Shown here in pieces: positions 8,852 through 16,299 of a stretch of DNA of 64,000 bases. Location: positions 1-64,000 of the forward strand of contig JAVHLP010000010.1 in NCBI GenBank assembly GCA_031082145.1, written 5' to 3'. Position 1 is the first letter of the stretch. Every line of letters starts with the position of its first letter. The position numbers and the translations under genes were made by a program. The notes beneath the pieces were generated by a model, which was not told the origin of the DNA, did not search any database, and worked only from the letters and a program-made list of their open reading frames with translations. The DNA comes from a bacterium (GTDB lineage: Bacteria > Bacillota > Sulfobacillia > UBA995).

Positions 8852-11491
8852 GTGCCGCGCGGGAGAGGTTCCGTCACCGTGGCCCTGTCCGTGCTGTTGC
8901 TGGTGGCGGTCCTGGCCACCCTGGGCTTTGTGTTCCTGATCCCCCTGCCGCCGCTGCCCCAGCTGGAGGCCACCCGGGTGTTCGACATCAACGGTGAACT
9001 GGTGGCCAGCCTGTTCCGGGAGAACCGGGTGGAAGTCCCGCTGGCCAGCCTGCCCAGGTACCTCCCGGCGGCGGTGGTGGCCATCGAGGACCGGCACTTC
9101 TACCGGCACCCCGGGGTCGACCCGCTGGGAGTCTTGCGGGCCCTGTACCGTAACCTGCTGGCGGGGCGGGTGGTCGAGGGTGGCAGCACCATCACCCAGC
9201 AACTGGCGAAGATCCTCTTCCTCCGGCCGGAGCGAACGCTGACCCGAAAGCTGCTGGAGCTTCCGTGGACCTTCAAGCTGGAAGTCAACCTGTCCAAGGA
9301 CCAGATCCTGGAGCGGTATCTCAACCAGATCTACCTCGGTCACGGTAGCCACGGGGTGGAGGTGGCGGCCCGCACTTACTTCGGCAAGGGAGCGGCCGAT
9401 TTGACCCTGGCCGAGGCTGCCCTGCTGGCCGCGCTGGCCCGGGGACCAGAGGTATACTCCCCCTACCGGAACCCGGAACGGGCCTTGCGGCGGCGGGCGA
9501 CCGTTCTGGCAGCCATGGTGGACGCGGGCCTGATATCGCCGGAGCAGGCAGAGGAGGCGGGGGTCCAGGAACTGGAGCTGGCCGGCCTGCCGGTAGCCCG
9601 CCGAGGGGCTCCCTACTTCGTCGACTGGATCGTGGAAGAGCTGCTGCGGGGGCGTCCGGATCTGGCCCCGGACCTGGCGGTGGGAGGGTACCGCCTGTAC
9701 ACGACGCTCGATGTTCGCCTGCAGGCGGCAGCCGAGGCGGCGGTTCGCGACGGCTTGCCGCCGGCCCAGCCCGACGGGCGGGGGGTCGACCAACCCCAGG
9801 CGGCGCTGGTCGCCATCGACCCCCAAAACGGGCATGTGCTGGCCATGGTGGGAGGCCGGGACTACCGGCAGACCCAGCTCAACCGCGCCGTCGCCCCGGA
9901 GGGGGATTACCGGGGGATGCGGCGGCCGCCGGGCTCCGCCTTCAAGCCCTTCCTCTACGCGGCGGTCATCGACCGTGGCTTCACCACCGTCGATCGGGTG
10001 CGCTGCCAACCGGTAACCTTTGACGTGCGGGGCAGCCCGCCTTATAGTCCCACCGACTTCGGGGCTGAACCCTACCACCATAGGGACCTCAGCGTGCGCG
10101 AAGCGCTCGCCCAGTCCTGCAACGTGGTCGCCGTGACCTGGGCCAACCGCCTGGGCCCGGCGGTGGTCGCCGAGTACGCCGCCCGCCTGGGGGTGACTAG
10201 CGCCCTGCGGCCGGTCCTGTCGATACCGCTGGGCACGTCGGAGACGAGCCCGCTGGAGATGGCCTCCGCCTATGCCACGCTGGCGGCGGGAGGGCTCTGG
10301 CGCCAGCCGGTGGGGCTACTGCGGGTCGAGGACCGCCGGGGCCGCGTCCTCTACCGGCATCAGGGCCGGTCGCGGCAAGCCCTGCGGCCGGCGGTGGCTT
10401 ACGTGGTGGTCGACCTCATGAAGTCGGTGCTGCGGCCCGGGGGCACGGCGGCCAGGTTGGGGGCCTTGCTCGGCCGGCCGGCGGCGGCGAAGACGGGCAC
10501 CAGCTCTGACCGGCAGGATGCCTGGTTCGTGGGCATGACGCCGGAGCTGGCGGTAGCCGTCTGGGTGGGCTGCGACCGGCCGTCGCCCCTGCCCACCGGC
10601 GGCGCCGGCCTGGCCGGGCCGGTGTGGGTCAGCTTCGTCCGGCAGGCCCTGGCCGGCTCACCGGTCCGCGACTTCTCCCCCGCGCCGGGGGTGCGATGGA
10701 TGCGGGTGTGCCGGGAGACGGGACTCACGGCCGGTCCCACTTGCCCCGGTGAGGAGGAGATCTTCGTCAACGGGACCCAGCCCCCCCTCTGCCCCGGGGC
10801 CCACTTTTCCCCGCAGGACGAGGATGACGCCGAGGAGCGAGAGGAGCCCGCCGCCCAGGGCGGGGCCGGTCGGTCGCTCGCCGATCACCAGCAGCCCGAG
10901 GAGGACGCCGGCGGTAACCTCCTGGGTGGCAACCAGGTTGACCAGGGGGGCGGGGGCCAGGCGGAGGGCGGCATTGTAGAGGGTGTGGCCCAGGGCGGTC
11001 GGGATCAGGGCCAGGAGGAACAAGGGCGCGGCCGCCCGGGCCAGCCCGGGCCAGGAGACCGGGGAGAGCAGGGCCAGGGGGGCAAGGAAGACGGCCGCGG
11101 CCAGGTATACGCTGGAAGCGTAAGTGTACAGGGGATAGCTATCGCGCTCCCGCCGGCCGGCCAGCGAGTAGACAGCGTAACAGAGCCCCGAGAGCAAGGC
11201 CAGGAAATCGCCCAGCAGCAGGCGGCCGTTGAGGGCGGGCTCGAAGCCGGCCATGACGGCAACACCGAGCAGGGCCATGATGATCCCGGGATAGCGGGAG
11301 GGATGGAGGCGCTCACCCAGGATCGGCCGGGAGAGCAAGACCACGAAGACGGGAGACAGGTTGACCAGGACCAGGGCGTGGGCGATGGTGGTCAAGCCGA
11401 GGGAGGTGATGTAGAAGAGGAAGTGGAGGGCGGCGATGAAGCCGTAGAGGGTGAGCCTTCCGGGACGGAAGTCCAGCGGCTGCCCCCGTAG
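8852..11491 (+). CDS. Class A penicillin-binding protein (PBP1), frame extended antisense to the next gene
   Basis: Bifunctional peptidoglycan synthase. GTG start at 8852 after GAAAGGGG. One membrane helix (residues 9-30), then a glycosyltransferase domain with AIEDRHFYRHPGVD (catalytic Glu79) and GGSTITQQLAK, and a transpeptidase domain with SAFK (Ser362), SCN and KTGTS motifs. Family homology ends near residue 652 (about base 10810). After that the frame has no stop for another 227 codons, up to 11491, and this tail, rich in Gly/Gln/Glu/Asp, is exactly the antisense of the convergent EamA gene. The tail looks non-functional, so either the natural stop was lost or the annotated protein really carries it. 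Upstream is divergent aspS. Confidence 0.9.
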   Translation: MPRGRGSVTVALSVLLLVAVLATLGFVFLIPLPPLPQLEATRVFDINGELVASLFRENRVEVPLASLPRYLPAAVVAIEDRHFYRHPGVDPLGVLRALYRNLLAGRVVEGGSTITQQLAKILFLRPERTLTRKLLELPWTFKLEVNLSKDQILERYLNQIYLGHGSHGVEVAARTYFGKGAADLTLAEAALLAALARGPEVYSPYRNPERALRRRATVLAAMVDAGLISPEQAEEAGVQELELAGLPVARRGAPYFVDWIVEELLRGRPDLAPDLAVGGYRLYTTLDVRLQAAAEAAVRDGLPPAQPDGRGVDQPQAALVAIDPQNGHVLAMVGGRDYRQTQLNRAVAPEGDYRGMRRPPGSAFKPFLYAAVIDRGFTTVDRVRCQPVTFDVRGSPPYSPTDFGAEPYHHRDLSVREALAQSCNVVAVTWANRLGPAVVAEYAARLGVTSALRPVLSIPLGTSETSPLEMASAYATLAAGGLWRQPVGLLRVEDRRGRVLYRHQGRSRQALRPAVAYVVVDLMKSVLRPGGTAARLGALLGRPAAAKTGTSSDRQDAWFVGMTPELAVAVWVGCDRPSPLPTGGAGLAGPVWVSFVRQALAGSPVRDFSPAPGVRWMRVCRETGLTAGPTCPGEEEIFVNGTQPPLCPGAHFSPQDEDDAEEREEPAAQGGAGRSLADHQQPEEDAGGNLLGGNQVDQGGGGQAEGGIVEGVAQGGRDQGQEEQGRGRPGQPGPGDRGEQGQGGKEDGRGQVYAGSVSVQGIAIALPPAGQRVDSVTEPREQGQEIAQQQAAVEGGLEAGHDGNTEQGHDDPGIAGGMEALTQDRPGEQDHEDGRQVDQDQGVGDGGQAEGGDVEEEVEGGDEAVEGEPSGTEVQRLPP

Positions 11492-11644
11492 ACGGGCCCA
11501 GGCGCCCACCAGCAGGGCACCCAGGAACATGCGGCAGAAGGCCACCTGGGCGGGAGCCAGTCCCGCGGCCAGCCGAACCAGGACGGCGGCACTGCCAAAA
11601 CAGGCCGTGGCCAGGACGGCCAGGGCGAGGCCGCGCCCTGCCAC
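10658..11644 (-). CDS. EamA-family (DMT) membrane transporter
   Basis: Ten-helix drug/metabolite-type exporter or permease; substrate unknown. Both EamA repeats are visible: the first from AVLATACFGSAAVLVRLAAG, the second starting near GDFLALLSGLCYAVYSLAG, each ending in a helix such as LLGVILVLRG. GTG start at 11644 sharing one base with the htrA stop (TAGTG), so it is the last gene of the htrA operon. Homology ends near base 10800; the last 50 or so residues (PVDEDLLLTGASGTGRESRL... region) are antisense to the penicillin-binding protein gene and look like read-through into it. Each of the two convergent frames lacks its own stop near the junction. Confidence 0.87.
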   Translation of the reverse strand: MAGRGLALAVLATACFGSAAVLVRLAAGLAPAQVAFCRMFLGALLVGAWARLRGQPLDFRPGRLTLYGFIAALHFLFYITSLGLTTIAHALVLVNLSPVFVVLLSRPILGERLHPSRYPGIIMALLGVAVMAGFEPALNGRLLLGDFLALLSGLCYAVYSLAGRRERDSYPLYTYASSVYLAAAVFLAPLALLSPVSWPGLARAAAPLFLLALIPTALGHTLYNAALRLAPAPLVNLVATQEVTAGVLLGLLVIGERPTGPALGGGLLSLLGVILVLRGKVGPGAEGGLGPVDEDLLLTGASGTGRESRLPAHPHPSHPRRGGEVADR

Positions 11645-12795
11645 TAATCGGGTGTCTCCGGCATCTCGGCCAGGGTGAGGGTCAGCGCGTGATCGGCGCC
11701 TTCTCGGCGATAACCGACCTGTACCACGTCACCGACCCGTTTCTGATCGAGAACCAGGCGGAGGGCCACGTAGTCGTTGATCGGCCGGCCGTCCAGCGTG
11801 AGCAGTATGTCGCCGGCCCGCAGGCCGGCCTTGCCGGCGGGGCTGCCGGACCACACGTGCACCAAGAGCACTCCCCGCTCCAGCCTGACGTTGTACCGGC
11901 GGAGGGCTTCTTCAGCCTCGGCGAGGGTGATCCCGAGCCAGGGCCGGATGACCCGGCCGTGGGCCATGAGTTCCTCCGCTATGGCACCGGCCTGGTTGAT
12001 GGGAATGGCAAAACCCATGCCCTCGAAGCCGTCGGCGGCGAACTTGAGGGTGTTGATGCCGATGACCTGGCCGGCCGCGTTGACCAGCGGACCACCGCTG
12101 TTGCCCTGGTTGATGGCGGCGTCGGTCTGGATCAGGCGGAAGACGGCCTCCTGGTGGCGGATCACGCGGTCCAGACCGCTGATGACCCCAGCCGTGACCG
12201 ACCGGGGGAAGTCAAGCCCGGCGGGATTGCCGATGGCCACCGCCAGCTCGCCGACCCGCAGGCGGTCGGAATCGCCGAGCTCGGCGGCCGGCAGGCCGCC
12301 CTCGTCCACCTTGATGACGGCCAGGTCGGTGCGGAGGTCGGACCCCACCAGAGTGGCCGGCACCTCGCGGCCGTCCTCGAGCACCACGGTCAGCCGACTC
12401 TCACCGAGCAGGCCGGACACCACGTGTTCGTTGGTCAATATGTAGCCGTCGGGACGGATGATCACCCCGGACCCGGTCCAGCGTTCCTCGTACACCCGGC
12501 CCCATAGCCGATCCCGGACCTGGACCGCGTTGATGATCCCAACCACCGAGGGAAGGACCCGGTCGGCAGCATGCACCACCGGCGAGTCGGTGGGCTGGTG
12601 GACGATCGCCGGCGGTAGGGCAGGCCCCTCGGCGGGAGGCTGCGGCAGGTACGGCAGCAGGCGCTGGGCCAGCAACCCGGGGAGGAGGTAGACCACCAGG
12701 AACACTCCCAGCAGGACTCCGGCCAGGGCACTGACGAGGTAGCCCCAGGGACGGCGGCGCGATCTCGAATCTGCGAAGTAGGACAAGCTCAGCAC
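11644..12795 (-). CDS. HtrA/DegP-type membrane-anchored serine protease
   Basis: Envelope quality-control protease of 383 residues. An N-terminal cytoplasmic stretch is followed by one membrane helix (about residues 18-42), a trypsin-like domain with His124 (TNEHVV), Asp157 (RTDLAVIKV) and Ser233 (GNSGGPL), and one PDZ domain (about 285-375, with SPAGKAGLRAGDILLTLDG). All catalytic residues are present. It sits in a minus-strand series murA, 40-residue protein, AtpZ-like protein, htrA, EamA transporter. Bacillus htrA genes respond to envelope stress, but no such operator is visible here. Confidence 0.94.
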   Translation of the reverse strand: MLSLSYFADSRSRRRPWGYLVSALAGVLLGVFLVVYLLPGLLAQRLLPYLPQPPAEGPALPPAIVHQPTDSPVVHAADRVLPSVVGIINAVQVRDRLWGRVYEERWTGSGVIIRPDGYILTNEHVVSGLLGESRLTVVLEDGREVPATLVGSDLRTDLAVIKVDEGGLPAAELGDSDRLRVGELAVAIGNPAGLDFPRSVTAGVISGLDRVIRHQEAVFRLIQTDAAINQGNSGGPLVNAAGQVIGINTLKFAADGFEGMGFAIPINQAGAIAEELMAHGRVIRPWLGITLAEAEEALRRYNVRLERGVLLVHVWSGSPAGKAGLRAGDILLTLDGRPINDYVALRLVLDQKRVGDVVQVGYRREGADHALTLTLAEMPETPD

Positions 12796-12804
12796 CTCCC
12801 ACTC

Positions 12805-13005
12805 TCAACGGCGGAAAAGGTCGGGATCAACCTCCTGGATGAAGACCAGCAGGCCCGCGCCGGCCCCGGCTACGACGCCGAGCAGGGCCAACCAGGGAGC
12901 GGTGCCCAGAAAGGCGTCCACCCGGCGTCCGGCCAGGAATCCGAGGAATACCGTGACCGGCAGGGCAGCGAGGTACCTGAGCCGGGGAACCGGCCTGCCT
13001 CTCAC
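12805..13005 (-). CDS. Small two-helix membrane protein, AtpZ/AtpI-like
   Basis: A 66-residue protein with two membrane helices. The stretch FLGFLAGRRVDAFLGTAPWLALLG resembles AtpZ/AtpI-type proteins that accompany F-type ATP synthases (typical FLGYLLDRWLGTSPW-like core), but no ATP synthase genes are in the window. The GTG start overlaps the stop of the 40-residue protein gene by four bases (GTGA), implying coupled translation, and htrA starts ten bases after its stop. Function inferred only by likeness. Confidence 0.6.
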   Translation of the reverse strand: MRGRPVPRLRYLAALPVTVFLGFLAGRRVDAFLGTAPWLALLGVVAGAGAGLLVFIQEVDPDLFRR

Positions 13006-13124
13006 TTCTTCTTGTGGCCGCGGGGGTTGATCACCTTTCGGGGCACCGCCGGTATCCGAGGCCGGCCCCCCGACGGGCGGGGCCCGGGCCGGGACGGGCG
13101 CTTGTCCTTGCCGGCTTCAGCCAC
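13002..13124 (-). CDS. Small basic protein of 40 residues
   Basis: A short frame: GTG start at 13124 with GAAGGG just upstream, directly after the murA stop, and a stop overlapping the next start (GTGA). The product begins MAEAGKDKRPSRPGPRPSGG and ends KVINPRGHKKK. It is rich in arginine, lysine, proline and glycine, has no hydrophobic segment and is likely disordered or nucleic-acid-binding. Its tight fit between murA and the AtpZ-like gene supports it as real. I recognise no family. Confidence 0.55.
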   Translation of the reverse strand: MAEAGKDKRPSRPGPRPSGGRPRIPAVPRKVINPRGHKKK

Positions 13125-13130
13125 AGCCCT

Positions 13131-14396
13131 TCACTCCTCGCGGGCGACGTCCGCACCCAGGCCGTTGAGCTTCTCCAGCACCCGCTCATAGCCCCGATCC
13201 ACCAGCTCGATGCCGGTGATCTCGGTCTCGCCCTCGGCGGCCAGCGCGGCCACCACCAACGCGGCCCCCGCGCGGAGATCGGTGGCGCGGACCGGGGCCC
13301 CGGTCAGCCGCTCCACCCCTTCGATGATGGCGGTCCGGCCCTCGACCCGGATGCTGGTACCCATCCGCTTGAGCTCGTCCACGTGCTTGAAGCGACTCTC
13401 CCAGATACTCTCGGTGACGATGCTGGTGCCCTCGGCCAGGCTAAGGAGCACCGTCATCGGCTGCTGGGCGTCGGTGGGGAAACCCGGATAGGGCAGGGTT
13501 TTCACGTTAACGGCGCGGGGCCTCCCGTTCATCTTCAGGCGGAGAACGTCGCCTTCCTCCTCGATATCCGCCCCCGCCTCGTGGAGCTTGGCCACCACCG
13601 GGTCCAGGTGCTTGGGGATGACGTTCTCCACCAGTACGTCCCCCCGGGTGGCGGCGGCGGCGATCATGTAGGTGGCCGCCTCGATCTCGTCGGGGATGAT
13701 GGAGTGCGTGCAGCCGTTCAGGCGTTCAACACCGCGAATGCGAATGACGTCCGTGCCGGCCCCCTGAACCCGGGCCCCGGCGGCGTTCAGGTAGTTGGCC
13801 AGGTCAACCACGTGCGGCTCCTTGGCCGCGTTCTCAATCACCGTAGTCCCCTCGGCCAGAGTAGCTGCCAGCATGATGTTGATGGTGGCTCCCACACTGA
13901 CGACGTCCAGGTAGATACTCGCCCCCGCCAGCGCTGGGGCGGTCGCCCGGACCATGCCGTGTTCAATGACCACGTCGGCGCCGAGAGCCCGGAACCCTTT
14001 AAGGTGCTGGTCAATCGGCCGGAGGCCGATGTCACAGCCGCCCGGCAGGGGCACCTCGGCCCGGCCGCAGCGGGCCAGCAACACTCCCAGCAGGTAGTAT
14101 GATGCTCGCAGCCGCTTGGTCACGTCGTGGGGGACCGCCAGGGGCGAGAAGCCGGCGGGGTTGACCGTGATCGTCCCGTTGCCGGACGCCGCGGTCGCGA
14201 TCTGAACATCACAACCCAGGCCGCCCAGAATGTCCGCATACACCCTGACGTCGTCGATGGACGGCAGGTTCTCCAGAGTGCTGACCCCGTCGGCCAGCAG
14301 GGTGGCGGGGAGGACGGCCACGGCCGAATTCTTGCGGCCGCCCACTCGAACCCGGCCCCGGAGGGGTCTGCCTCCCCGGATGATCAGCTTGGCCAC
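13131..14396 (-). CDS. murA: UDP-N-acetylglucosamine 1-carboxyvinyltransferase (MurA)
   Basis: First committed step of peptidoglycan precursor synthesis: transfers enolpyruvate from PEP to UDP-GlcNAc. 421 residues from the GTG at 14396 (GGTGGAGGAGC upstream); a longer upstream frame lacks homology. The Lys-Asn pair is at residues 22-23 (RKNSA), and the catalytic Cys121, target of fosfomycin, lies in PLPGGCDIGLRPIDQH. It has the paired inside-out alpha/beta domains of the EPSP synthase fold. It follows a cell-wall hydrolase gene in the same direction, which fits a cell-envelope operon. Confidence 0.95.
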   Translation of the reverse strand: MAKLIIRGGRPLRGRVRVGGRKNSAVAVLPATLLADGVSTLENLPSIDDVRVYADILGGLGCDVQIATAASGNGTITVNPAGFSPLAVPHDVTKRLRASYYLLGVLLARCGRAEVPLPGGCDIGLRPIDQHLKGFRALGADVVIEHGMVRATAPALAGASIYLDVVSVGATINIMLAATLAEGTTVIENAAKEPHVVDLANYLNAAGARVQGAGTDVIRIRGVERLNGCTHSIIPDEIEAATYMIAAAATRGDVLVENVIPKHLDPVVAKLHEAGADIEEEGDVLRLKMNGRPRAVNVKTLPYPGFPTDAQQPMTVLLSLAEGTSIVTESIWESRFKHVDELKRMGTSIRVEGRTAIIEGVERLTGAPVRATDLRAGAALVVAALAAEGETEITGIELVDRGYERVLEKLNGLGADVAREE

Positions 14397-14484
14397 CGCT
14401 CCTCCACCTTTGCTAGGATGCGCAAGTATATCCGATTCGCAGCAGCCAGCGGGTTTTCCTGCCGGTCGCGGAGGCTTCCGAAAG

Positions 14485-15900
14485 CTACCTGCCGGAAGGA
14501 TACTGCGTGAGGGGGTCGACCAGCAAGCCATTGATGCGAATCTCGAAGTGAAGGTGGGGGCCCGTGCTACGGCCGCTGCTGCCAACGTAGCCTATGACCT
14601 GACCCTTGGCGAGTACCTGGCCCGTCTTGACCTGTAGGTTGGAGGTCAGGTGGGCGTAGAGAGTAGTCAAGCTCCCCTCGCCATGGTCGATGCCGACCAC
14701 CCAGCCGTAGTTACCGCGGTAGGCGGCGTCGGTGACCGTTCCCGCGTCGGCCGCCAGCACAGGCGAGCCCAGGACAGCGGCGATGTCCACGCCCTGGTGA
14801 AAACTGCCCCAGCGCCAGCCGTAGGGGGAGGTAATGCGGCCGCCGTCACCGCCCACGGGCCAGGCCAGAACCCCCGACCCGAGATTGGGGTAGAGACGGC
14901 TGCCCTTGACGTTCACCTGGACCTGGGGATCGGACAGGCGGACCAGGTTGACGATCTTGCGCTCAACCTCCTGCCCATTGACGCGAGCGATCTCCACTGT
15001 CACCTGCTCCCGGCCGGCCACGCCGCGCTCCCGCACGTAGCTCTCATGGGGCCACCGTTCGGGGTCGAGCACGGTACGGGTGGCGAACGCGATCGAGCGG
15101 GTGAAGGTGTAGAGCTCGGCCGACTCCACGTTGACGTAGGGCGTGGGCACGATGAGGTTGATCTCGTCGCCGGGGCGGATGAGGTTGGCGTTAGCGATCT
15201 GCGGGTTGGCCCGCTGCAGATCGGGTACGCTCATCTGGTGGGCGCTGGCAATGCTCCAGAGCGAGTCGCTGCGCTTGACCACGTATACATCGACCCGGTC
15301 GGTGCCGCGGAGCAGGATGCGCTTGGCCTCGTCCGCGCCGTAGAACCCTTCCAGGTGGGTGGTCACCTGGCGCACGCCCACATCCTCCCGGTAGCGGACT
15401 GAGAGGACCTCCGTGCCCTGGCGCTCGACCAGGGCCCGGCGGGCGTCCTCCAGGATGCCGTCCCGTACTGCCTCGGCTTCTTCCCGCGTGGCGAGGATGA
15501 GAACGCTCTCCCCGTTGACCGTCACCGCCCAGGCCAGGGTCAGGAAGCTGACCCGTTCCCGCAAGGCGGCAACAACGACCTCCGGCTCGACCGGAGGAGG
15601 CGACTCCCGGGCCGGCAACTGGACCACTGTCAAGGGCCCGACCGGCGCCACCTCGCGGCCGAGCTCGGCCGCCGCCTGGGCCAGGAACAGCTCCACGGCT
15701 TCACCCGCGGCGGGAGCGTCGGCCAGCACCCCGACGAGTTCGCCGCCGTACTCGATCCCGAACACGGCGTCAGCAACACCCGCGTGCATCAATGCCAGCC
15801 CGGCCACAACGGCCAACACAGCCAGGCCCGCCAGGACAACCCGCGGCAGCCGGTGGCGCCGGCGGGGTTTCTCAGGCAGAGCCGGCTTGGTCCGTCTCAA
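14485..15900 (-). CDS. Membrane-anchored LysM/G5/M23 peptidoglycan hydrolase
   Basis: 471 residues from the TTG at 15900, preceded by GAAGGGGG; the frame is open upstream but that part shows no homology. A basic N-terminus is followed by one membrane helix (VVLAGLAVLAVVAGLALM). Then come a region of unknown fold, a LysM module (VYVVKRSDSLWSIASAHQMS), a G5 domain (around ESYVRERGVAGREQVTVEIA), and a C-terminal M23 metallopeptidase with GVDIAA, GNYGWVVGIDHG and the zinc motif HLHFEIR. The first M23 ligand motif reads HQGVD. It probably trims peptidoglycan outside the membrane. Located upstream of murA in the same direction. Confidence 0.9.
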   Translation of the reverse strand: MRRTKPALPEKPRRRHRLPRVVLAGLAVLAVVAGLALMHAGVADAVFGIEYGGELVGVLADAPAAGEAVELFLAQAAAELGREVAPVGPLTVVQLPARESPPPVEPEVVVAALRERVSFLTLAWAVTVNGESVLILATREEAEAVRDGILEDARRALVERQGTEVLSVRYREDVGVRQVTTHLEGFYGADEAKRILLRGTDRVDVYVVKRSDSLWSIASAHQMSVPDLQRANPQIANANLIRPGDEINLIVPTPYVNVESAELYTFTRSIAFATRTVLDPERWPHESYVRERGVAGREQVTVEIARVNGQEVERKIVNLVRLSDPQVQVNVKGSRLYPNLGSGVLAWPVGGDGGRITSPYGWRWGSFHQGVDIAAVLGSPVLAADAGTVTDAAYRGNYGWVVGIDHGEGSLTTLYAHLTSNLQVKTGQVLAKGQVIGYVGSSGRSTGPHLHFEIRINGLLVDPLTQYPSGR

Positions 15901-16080
15901 TACCCGGCCCCCTTCGTGTCGCCCCTGTATAGCTGGGGTAGAATTCGCCAAGGGAGGAAGCTTTTCCTCCCCCGGCGTCCATAGTCCTTCCTGCCAGCCA
16001 AGGAATCGGACGACAACCAGAACCAATTCTACCCTCTTGGCGTCCATCTTATGTAGCCTGGGACTGCAGTGCACCAATGG

Positions 16081-16104
16081 AAAAGGCCGGCTGACGCCGG
16101 CCGG
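16081..16104 (-). terminator. Intrinsic terminator after the tRNA-Thr gene
   Basis: On the minus strand the stem GGCCGGC / GCCGGCC with loop GTCA is followed by TTTT. It lies just 3' of tRNA-Thr and ends the purA-tRNA transcript. Confidence 0.75.
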
Positions 16105-16108
16105 AACC

Positions 16109-16183
16109 TGGAGCTGGCGGCGGGAGTCGAACCCGCGGCCTGAGTCTTACGAGGACCCCGCTCTGCCTCTGAGCTACGCCAGC
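16109..16183 (-). tRNA. tRNA-Thr (anticodon CGT)
   Basis: Cloverleaf with acceptor GCTGGCG / CGCCAGC, D arm GCTC/GAGC, anticodon stem GGGTC/GACTC with loop CTCGTAA, T arm GCGGG-TTCGACT-CCCGC, and an encoded CCA. It reads ACG codons. It lies 13 bases after tRNA-Gly. Confidence 0.96.
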
Positions 16184-16196
16184 CCGGGGAAGATAA

Positions 16197-16271
16197 TGGA
16201 GCGGGAGACGGGACTCGAACCCGCGACCCTCGGCTTGGGAAGCCGATGTTCTACCGCTAAACTACTCCCGC
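16197..16271 (-). tRNA. tRNA-Gly (anticodon CCC)
   Basis: Acceptor GCGGGAG / CTCCCGC, anticodon stem TCGGC/GCCGA with loop TTCCCAA, T arm CGCGG-GTTCGAG..., encoded CCA. It lies 28 bases after the purA stop on the same strand and is probably transcribed with purA or from a weak internal promoter. Confidence 0.96.
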
Positions 16272-16299
16272 TCGCATGGCTATCGCTTTGTTGACCTCA

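Noticed and set aside
10815-11491. Functional C-terminal domain on the penicillin-binding protein
   Set aside because: The sequence is exactly antisense to conserved EamA helices and of shadow composition, so no domain is claimed.
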